26,291 nt of DNA from Silene noctiflora (taxonomy: Eukaryota > Streptophyta > Magnoliopsida > Caryophyllales > Caryophyllaceae). The notes under the pieces were generated by a model that was given only the letters and a program-made list of their open reading frames with translations, had not been told where the DNA came from and searched no databases. Below, one piece after another: positions 21,059 through 26,291 of the stretch. The stretch lies in contig VHZZ01000001.1 of assembly GCA_009801015.1 (NCBI GenBank), positions 539,685 to 565,975 of the forward strand, in the 5' to 3' direction. Position numbers and translations under genes: made by a program. Position 1 is the stretch's first letter. Each line of letters opens with the position of its first letter.

Positions 21059-22270
21059 CTAAAACTGAGGCATAAACCAAAAGGGAGTACAAAAATCAGA
21101 ATGCACATCGCCGCCAGTGTAAAACTGGTGAATTTGTCCGTTTGCCAAGTCGAAAAACCCCATGTCGTACCCTCCAAACTTTGGTGGCAAATTCCAGAGG
21201 TAATCACAATCATCAGTGAAGTAAATGCAATTCGGTTTACAGTTTCGACAATCTGATGCTCTTACTGATATACTCTGGTTATTCCCCACAAACAATGCAA
21301 CATCACCCAATTCCTTGACTTGTTCCCACTTTTTAGCTTCTGTATCAAATGCAAATACCTCGAAACAGTCCGTTTCGTACCTTTTCTCTTCAGCAACTTG
21401 ACTATGTGCATAATACAAAATAAAACACTTGTGCCGAAGAACGATGAGCAAGTTACCTAAGGACTCCAAGAAATATATTTCCTGTAAAAGCTTATTGAGA
21501 CGATTCTTAAACACCTCGGAAGATGGCAAGAATGGGATAGCCTTCACAGATTGATCAGATTTTGTGCTTTTACTTAAAACTGATAAGTCGAGACACCCAA
21601 CCGATGCATCCCCGTAGAAAATTAGTACCAATCGATCCTTACACACAACATCCATAGCACGACGATGAGTAAAGGGCCATGGGGGAAGAACTGAAGTCCA
21701 TGTCAGATCACCCGGTCTTGCAAAAGACAAGAATCGCGTCCATTTAGTATGGATTGCCAAAACTATCAAATCATTACCATTGTTTCCCCTGCTTTCGACA
21801 TCTTTTACTATTATCGCCTTTCTAATAAAACTTTGTCGTTTACAAATAGCATCTTCTTCCTCGTCATCAAGGGGTGGTTCTTGGTTTGGAAAGGTAGGTT
21901 GAGGTGGGAGCCGAAGTCTAGCTTTGGTAAACGGGTTGTACATATAAATCTGTCGACTAAGGTCGATAGTGACAACCCATCCACAAGTTGAACCCCAACA
22001 TCTAGCACCGAAACTGTGGGGAAGACTTAACTGGTAGCATCTATCATTGTCGAGACTAACGACTTTCCTAAGAAAATCCGGGTTATTTTTGGTGTGGTTC
22101 TCTGCTAGCAGAAGATACGGCCTTGACGGCTTCCACTTGGATTTAACCAAGGAAGAAGCTCGATTCCATGACCGACAAACAACCGAGAAATAAACAAATT
22201 CTTCGATTGCATCTAGTTTTAGAACAATTTCACCTAGAAGATCATACTCTAACTCAGACCAATTTCCCAT
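21059..22270 (-). CDS. F-box protein with DUF295 beta-propeller domain, tandem copy 2
   Basis: Same architecture and presumed SCF adaptor role as copy 1: F-box (NWSELEYDLLGEIVLKLDAI ... VVCRSW) then DUF295 ending CTPFWFMPQF. It has 403 residues from the first ATG at 22270; an earlier in-frame TTG at 22279 is not a plausible start. Compared with copies 1 and 3, it lacks about eight residues after PPWP, where they read PSKETTYDVPFSHR and LVQGTPDILPFSHR and it reads PFTHRR; the loss is in frame. It also has HSQVAEEKR where copy 3 has DSQVADDEI. Closest relative in the window is copy 3. Confidence 0.9.
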   Translation of the reverse strand: MGNWSELEYDLLGEIVLKLDAIEEFVYFSVVCRSWNRASSLVKSKWKPSRPYLLLAENHTKNNPDFLRKVVSLDNDRCYQLSLPHSFGARCWGSTCGWVVTIDLSRQIYMYNPFTKARLRLPPQPTFPNQEPPLDDEEEDAICKRQSFIRKAIIVKDVESRGNNGNDLIVLAIHTKWTRFLSFARPGDLTWTSVLPPWPFTHRRAMDVVCKDRLVLIFYGDASVGCLDLSVLSKSTKSDQSVKAIPFLPSSEVFKNRLNKLLQEIYFLESLGNLLIVLRHKCFILYYAHSQVAEEKRYETDCFEVFAFDTEAKKWEQVKELGDVALFVGNNQSISVRASDCRNCKPNCIYFTDDCDYLWNLPPKFGGYDMGFFDLANGQIHQFYTGGDVHSDFCTPFWFMPQF

Positions 22271-22465
22271 TATTTGCAAAACTAAATAAATATATAAAAC
22301 TTGATCTAATTATCCCGTGTAATATTCAAACGGTTTTATATAAGAATTGTTGTATTCTAATACACAGTTTCCTTATCAACATCCAATAAATTATTTTAAA
22401 AAAAACAGTAACCTTATAAGGATGAAGTTCTTCACGAGTAGTTGAGTTCAATTAGGAATATACCA
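22271..22465 (-). promoter_or_regulatory. Leader region of F-box copy 2
   Basis: A putative leader intron runs from donor AAG|GTTACT (plus 22412) to acceptor TTTAG (plus 22283), about 129 bases. The leader exon start GAAGTTCTTCAC (plus 22424-22435) matches copy 3 at 25442-25453, but further upstream the two copies differ completely, so copy 2 has a different promoter. Confidence 0.45.
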
Positions 22466-22796
22466 TATAGTTCCCGTGCAAATGCACGGTATTTTAGATA
22501 CAGATATTTGAAAATTTTATAATTAATCAAACTAATGCAATTTATCTTCACTTTGAAAAGGGTAGAAAATTTGCATATATAATTCCAAGAGATATTTTAT
22601 TAGTCTTATTTATGTAAAAGTTAAACAATGATTGATGTTATAAAATTAATTAGGACATAAATACGGAGTATTGTTTAATTTTAAATATAGATAGTCAACA
22701 TTAACTAATTAGGAAATAAATATTGTCTAGCAGAATATAACTTGGGCGGAAAATTTGAGCGGGAGAATTTAGAGATGTGTTAATATTTTAGTATAC
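22466..22796 (-). mobile_element. Helitron-like non-autonomous repeat, copy A
   Basis: An AT-rich ~330-bp unit. Its minus-strand 3' side carries a 7-bp GC-rich hairpin CCGTGCA-TT-TGCACGG about 10 bases from the end, and its 5' side reads TATACTAAAATATTAACACA, then TCTCTAAATTCTCCCGC. That arrangement is typical of plant Helitrons. A canonical CTRR end is not clear. It has no coding capacity. Confidence 0.5.
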
Positions 22797-22904
22797 CGGG
22801 GATTACCGAACTGAAACATGTCAAAAAAACAATTTTAATAAAAGCAATTAGCACTAAACTTCATATAATGGAAACATGTCATAATATACATAATTGTACA
22901 TTAC

Positions 22905-23232
22905 TATAGTTCTCGGGCAAATGCACGATATTTTAGATACAAATATTTGAGAATGTAACAATTAATCAAAATAATCCAATTTACGTCGATTTTGAAAAGG
23001 TAGAAAATTTGCATATATAATTCCAAGGAAATATTTTATTAGCCTTATTTATGTAAAAGTTAAACGATAATTGATGTTATAAAATTAATTGGACATAAAT
23101 ATTGTTTAATCGTAAATACATATAGTCAACATAAACTAATTCAGAAATAAATATTGTCTAGCAGAATATCACTTGGGCGGGAAATTTGAGTGGGAGAATT
23201 TAGAGATGTGTTAATCTTTTAGTATATAGGGA
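22905..23232 (-). mobile_element. Helitron-like non-autonomous repeat, copy B
   Basis: Aligned end to end with copy A in the same orientation, sharing GCATATATAATTCCAAG, TTATTTATGTAAAAGTTAAA, ATTGTCTAGCAGAATAT and GGGAGAATTTAGAGATGTGT. The minus-strand 5' end is TCCCTATATACT with an A before it, as expected of Helitron insertion. The hairpin near the other end is decayed. Confidence 0.5.
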
Positions 23233-23774
23233 TGTAGTTTTTTTTTTTTTCTAGTAAAATCATAATCCCAACTACGGGGCTAAATAACAGTTCGGTTCAC
23301 CAAACCGCTAGTTTAATTACTTAACATGGTCCCAATTAGGATTGCTAAAAGAGGTCTGGTTCGGAACCGATAATTTTATTCAGTTTGGACCTCGATTAGT
23401 TCCTCAAAAACTCTGAATCTAAACCGCATTGTTTCTGACGGTTCTAAACAGTTTGGGTAACCACTTAAAGCGGTTCGGTTATCGGTTAATCGATTATGGC
23501 TCTACTCATACTTTTTTTTTTCTAGTGATCGAATTATAATTTCATTAATCATTATATCCAACATTAAATTTCACTTGATAAACTCTAGTATTAATCAATT
23601 TACGAATTCTTTATTTGGACGCATTAGGAAAAGGTATGAAAGAGCGATAATAATACGTAGTTGCTCTTTGTCTAATTCTCTCCCTCACAAAATTAATCAA
23701 ATCCACAAACTTAATCAAATCCGTCAAATTACACAATTATGAATGATAATCCTCGTATCCTATTAACAACCATG
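23233..23774. other. Intergenic region between F-box copies 2 and 3
   Basis: It contains two T runs each ending TTTTCTAGT (near 23250 and 23520) that bracket about 270 bases rich in GGTTCGG/TCGGTT/AACCG words. This could be a decayed element with an A tail on the minus strand. No gene was recognised. Confidence 0.4.
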
Positions 23775-23877
23775 TATTAAACAGACGTAAAGAGACGGAA
23801 TAAAACAACAAACATTTTACTCTGTACTCTGCATTATTCAACAATCAACATACATTATGACAGAATGTTTCTGAAAT
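23775..23877 (-). repeat. 3' flank of F-box copy 3, duplicated in copy 2
   Basis: Partner of 20946-21058; see that entry for the shared words and borders. Confidence 0.85.
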
Positions 23878-25104
23878 CTAAAACTGAGGCATAAGCCAAA
23901 AGGGAGTACAAAAATCAGAATGCACATCATCGCCACTGTAAAACTGGTGAATTTTTCCGTCTTCCAAGTCGAAAAACCCCATGTCATGCCCTCCTAACTG
24001 TGGTGGCAAATTCCAGAATTCATCACAATCATCAGTGAAGTAAATGCAATTGGATTTACAGTTTCGACAATCTGATGTTCTTACTGATATGCTCTGATTA
24101 TCCCCCACAAACAATGCAACATCACCCAATTCCGTGACCTGCTCCCACTTTTTAGCCTTTGTATCAAATGCAAATACCTCAAAACGGTCTGTTTTGTAAA
24201 TCTCATCGTCAGCGACTTGACTGTCTGGATCCCAAACATTACTCTTATGTCGAAGAACGATGAACAAATTACCCAAAGACTCCACGAAATACATTTCCTG
24301 TAAATGTTTATTGAGACGATTCTTAAACACCTTAGAAGATGGCAAAAATTGCTTAGCCTTCACAGATTGCTCTGATTTTGTGCTTTTACTTAAATCTGAT
24401 AACTCGAGACACCCAATCGATGCATCCTCATACAGAATTAGTATTGAACGATCTGTACACAATACATCTGCAGCACGATGACTAAATGGCAAAATATCAG
24501 GCGTTCCCTGCACGAGCCAAGGGGGAACGATTGAAGTCCATGTAAGATCACCCGGCCTTGCAAAAGATAAGAATCTCTTCCAATTAGTATGCATTGCCAG
24601 AACTATCAAATCATTACCATTGTTTCCCCTGTCAACATCTTTTACTACTATCGCCTTCCTAATAGAAACCATTCGGTTAAGAATAGCATCTTCTTCCTCA
24701 TTATCAAGGGGTAATTCTTGGTTCGGAAGGGTAGGTTCAGGTGGGAGCCGAAGTCTAGCCTTGGTAAACGGGTTGTACAAATAAATCTCTCCACTAAGGT
24801 CGATGGTGACAACCCATCCACAAGTTGAACCCCAACATCTAGCACCGAAAGTGTGGGGAATGCTCAATTGGTAGCATCTATCACTGTCGAGACTAAGAAT
24901 TTTCCTGAGAAACTCCGGGTTTTCAGTGTGATTCTCTGCTAGTAGAAGACATGGCATTGACGACTTCCACTTGCATTTAACCATGGAAGAAGCGTAATTC
25001 CATGATCGACAAACAACCGAAAAATAAACAAAGTCTTCAATTGCATCTAGTTTTAGCACAATCTCACCTAGAAGATCATAGTCTAACTCTGACCAATTTC
25101 CCAT
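23878..25104 (-). CDS. F-box protein with DUF295 beta-propeller domain, tandem copy 3
   Basis: A 408-residue presumed SCF adaptor, starting at an ATG (MGNWSELDYDLL). F-box at about residues 3-43, DUF295 signature CRNCKSNCIYFTDD, DMGFFDL and CTPFWLMPQF at the end. It keeps the segment after PPW that copy 2 has lost. The leader has an intron (donor CAG|GTTGGT at plus 25430, acceptor TTATTGCAG at plus 25121) with 16 leader bases between acceptor and ATG. Of the three, it has the best-defined promoter and leader. Target protein unknown. Confidence 0.92.
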   Translation of the reverse strand: MGNWSELDYDLLGEIVLKLDAIEDFVYFSVVCRSWNYASSMVKCKWKSSMPCLLLAENHTENPEFLRKILSLDSDRCYQLSIPHTFGARCWGSTCGWVVTIDLSGEIYLYNPFTKARLRLPPEPTLPNQELPLDNEEEDAILNRMVSIRKAIVVKDVDRGNNGNDLIVLAMHTNWKRFLSFARPGDLTWTSIVPPWLVQGTPDILPFSHRAADVLCTDRSILILYEDASIGCLELSDLSKSTKSEQSVKAKQFLPSSKVFKNRLNKHLQEMYFVESLGNLFIVLRHKSNVWDPDSQVADDEIYKTDRFEVFAFDTKAKKWEQVTELGDVALFVGDNQSISVRTSDCRNCKSNCIYFTDDCDEFWNLPPQLGGHDMGFFDLEDGKIHQFYSGDDVHSDFCTPFWLMPQF

Positions 25105-25199
25105 TTGTAAGTTGAATTATCTGCAATAAATTAAATAAACAAAACTAAATGAATACACAAAACTTAACATCTTCTCATAAGCATAGTCAATTGTAATAT

Positions 25200-25226
25200 C
25201 GTCTCACGTTAAGATAACATGAGACG
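25200..25226. repeat. GTCTCA stem-loop 1
   Basis: CGTCTCA (25200-25206) pairs with TGAGACG (25220-25226); GTT and AAC inside continue the stem after one mismatch. Confidence 0.6.
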
Positions 25227-25264
25227 TAATATAAAGTACATTACAAGATTAAAAAAAAAAAGAT

Positions 25265-25357
25265 AGAAGAAAAAGTAATTATCCGTTTATGTTGGATGTC
25301 TCACGGTAAGTTCTTTGAGACCGTGAGACCTCTAATATAACGGATAATTATTTTTCC
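25265..25357. mobile_element. Foldback MITE-like palindrome
   Basis: An outer exact 12-bp inverted repeat TAATTATCCGTT (25276-25287) / AACGGATAATTA (25339-25350) encloses an inner exact 10-bp stem GTCTCACGGT (25298-25307) / ACCGTGAGAC (25320-25329), loop of 12 bases. Flanking AAAAA and TTTTT extend the symmetry. About 90 bp, no coding. Probably a small foldback element in the leader intron. Confidence 0.65.
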
Positions 25358-25430
25358 ACTTTTGTTGCAAATAAATTAAAACAAAAACTCGTACAAAAAC
25401 TGTGAAAATTATTAAAAGAAAAAAACCAAC

Positions 25431-25523
25431 CTGATTTGATTGAAGTTCTTCACAAGGAGGGGCAGGTAAATCAATGATTAAGGTTGCGGTAAATTCAGTT
25501 GGTAATTTTAACAGTTGAGTCAT
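25431..25523 (-). promoter_or_regulatory. Leader exon of F-box copy 3 with an upstream ATG frame
   Basis: A 31-codon frame (MTQLLKLPTEFTATL...) opens at ATG 25523 and ends in phase 0 at donor CAG|GTTGGT. Joined to the next exon it is out of frame with the F-box start and would stop within the F-box coding sequence, so it is an overlapping upstream frame rather than an N-terminal extension. The TATA box at 25537-25545 is only about 15 bases away, so the transcript may begin inside this frame. Confidence 0.4.
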
Positions 25524-25536
25524 GCGTACTTTGCAA

Positions 25537-25545
25537 CTTTATATA
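25537..25545 (-). promoter_or_regulatory. TATA box of F-box copy 3
   Basis: TATATAAAG on the minus strand. A usual spacing of about 30 bases would put the transcript start near 25505-25515. Confidence 0.5.
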
Positions 25546-25635
25546 CGAAGTGTTTTTTTTAGTAAAATCAGACTCCTTCCTGGATTCGGACACCTAATTT
25601 GGGTCGAACACTAGTAGAACTTGAGAAAGATATTT

Positions 25636-25712
25636 CTTCCATCCAAGTAATTTGTTTGTTTTGATTAAAGTACTCATCATAAAGAATAAAAAAAACAAAT
25701 AAATGAAAGAGA
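25636..25712. mobile_element. Stowaway-like MITE, copy 4, inverted and decayed
   Basis: CTTCCATCC...AATTTGTTTG, then GATTAAAGTACTCATCATAAAGAATAAAA and ACAAATAAATGA, match the reverse complement of copies 2 and 3. The right end is blurred. Confidence 0.6.
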
Positions 25713-25727
25713 CCCGATCCGACCCTT

Positions 25728-25860
25728 ATCTCGGGCCGGTTTCGGATCCCCCAAGCCAAGCCCAACCCGCCAAAAGCCCGCCCCTCACAGCCCCATATAT
25801 CGGGCCGGTTCCTGGTCTCCCAAGCCAAGCCCAGGCCCGCCCTAACCTAGCCTCGTCGAA
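25728..25860. repeat. C-rich two-copy tandem (CGGGCCGGTT...CCAAGCCAAGCCCA)
   Basis: Unit 1 (about 25728-25797) and unit 2 (about 25798-25860) share TATCTCGGGCCGGTT or TATCGGGCCGGTT, then CTCCCAAGCCAAGCCCA-type sequence and CCCGCC. Far more GC-rich than its surroundings; similar GGCCCG-rich words are common in the subterminal parts of plant DNA transposons. Confidence 0.6.
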
Positions 25861-25924
25861 CCCGCCTGTTTGACCGGCCCTATAACTCTAAACTATTTCA
25901 TTTTCTCACTTATACTCCTCTTTT

Positions 25925-26170
25925 TTGGGAAAAAACTTTGACTAAGCATAACTCTTAGCTACGAGTTCAAAAAACTATATTTTTTTTTCTCCAAAATCAA
26001 AGATCTCGTATATACGGTAAATTTTAAAAAAAAATCCATTTTTCGGAATTTGTAAGTGGAGCTCGCCCCCGTCAAAGTTTAGCCCGTAAAAAAACTTTGA
26101 CTGACCAATACGAGTTCAAAAGAAATGATTTTGAGATCTCGTAAAGAGAGGCAATTTGAAAAAAATGTTT
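25925..26170. repeat. Degenerate direct repeat
   Basis: AAAAACTTTGACT, TACGAGTTCAAAA and GATCTCGTA occur in that order from about 25930 and again from about 26090. The rest of the window to its right end shows no gene. Confidence 0.55.
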
Positions 26171-26291
26171 TATCTTTCGTTGTTGCTCATTCATGGACGA
26201 GTTTTACTCTTTTATGGACTTTTTGCCATAATTTTTCCATATCTTACCCTTTTACTCTAATGAACAAAAAAATTCTCTCTTTTTCTATCCC

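Larger units (their letters stand above)
25121..25430 (-). other. Leader intron of F-box copy 3
   Basis: A 310-base intron with consensus borders, against about 129 bases in copy 2. Two stem-loops with GTCTCA cores account for most of the extra length. Confidence 0.6.

Overview
The window is plant nuclear DNA: AT-rich, with intron-split genes using GT..AG borders and many transposon relics. Stowaway-type MITEs (CTCCCTCCGTCC ends), short TACGGAGTA tracts and GTCTCAC/GTGAGAC palindromes point to a core eudicot, most likely Caryophyllales (Amaranthaceae/Chenopodiaceae-like). That placement is an inference from repeat style, not a sequence match.

Layout, left to right. (1) 617-4168, + strand: sixteen exons of a ZIFL-type major facilitator transporter whose N-terminal exon(s) lie beyond the left edge; a small tRNA-derived SINE sits in one intron. 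(2) 5243-6610, + strand: an intronless BAHD acyltransferase of the spermidine/hydroxycinnamoyl type, followed at once by a 43-base T run. (3) About 7985-13653, + strand: a MYB-CC (PHL7-like) transcription factor with a leader intron and six coding exons; three copies of one ~90-bp Stowaway-like MITE lie in its introns. (4) 14115-25104, - strand: three tandem F-box/DUF295 genes. The first is separated from the other two by a ~311-bp-period tandem satellite (16090-18819) and a long Ty3/gypsy-type LTR fossil that starts exactly where the satellite stops. Genes two and three are the younger pair, sharing their 3' flank and leader exon start; two ~330-bp Helitron-like repeats lie between them. (5) 25431-26291: promoter/leader of the third F-box gene, another MITE copy, a C-rich GGGCCGG tandem and a degenerate direct repeat.

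The genes do not form a pathway. The F-box cluster is a typical local birth-and-death family; the transporter, acyltransferase and MYB-CC factor are unrelated single-copy neighbours. I found no convincing undescribed gene system. The most interesting structures are the satellite array with its LTR boundary, the foldback palindromes that distinguish the leader introns of the duplicate F-box genes, and the repeated MITE occupancy of the MYB-CC gene. Exon models were built by hand from frame continuity, splice consensus and remembered family sequence; no alignment or expression data were available.
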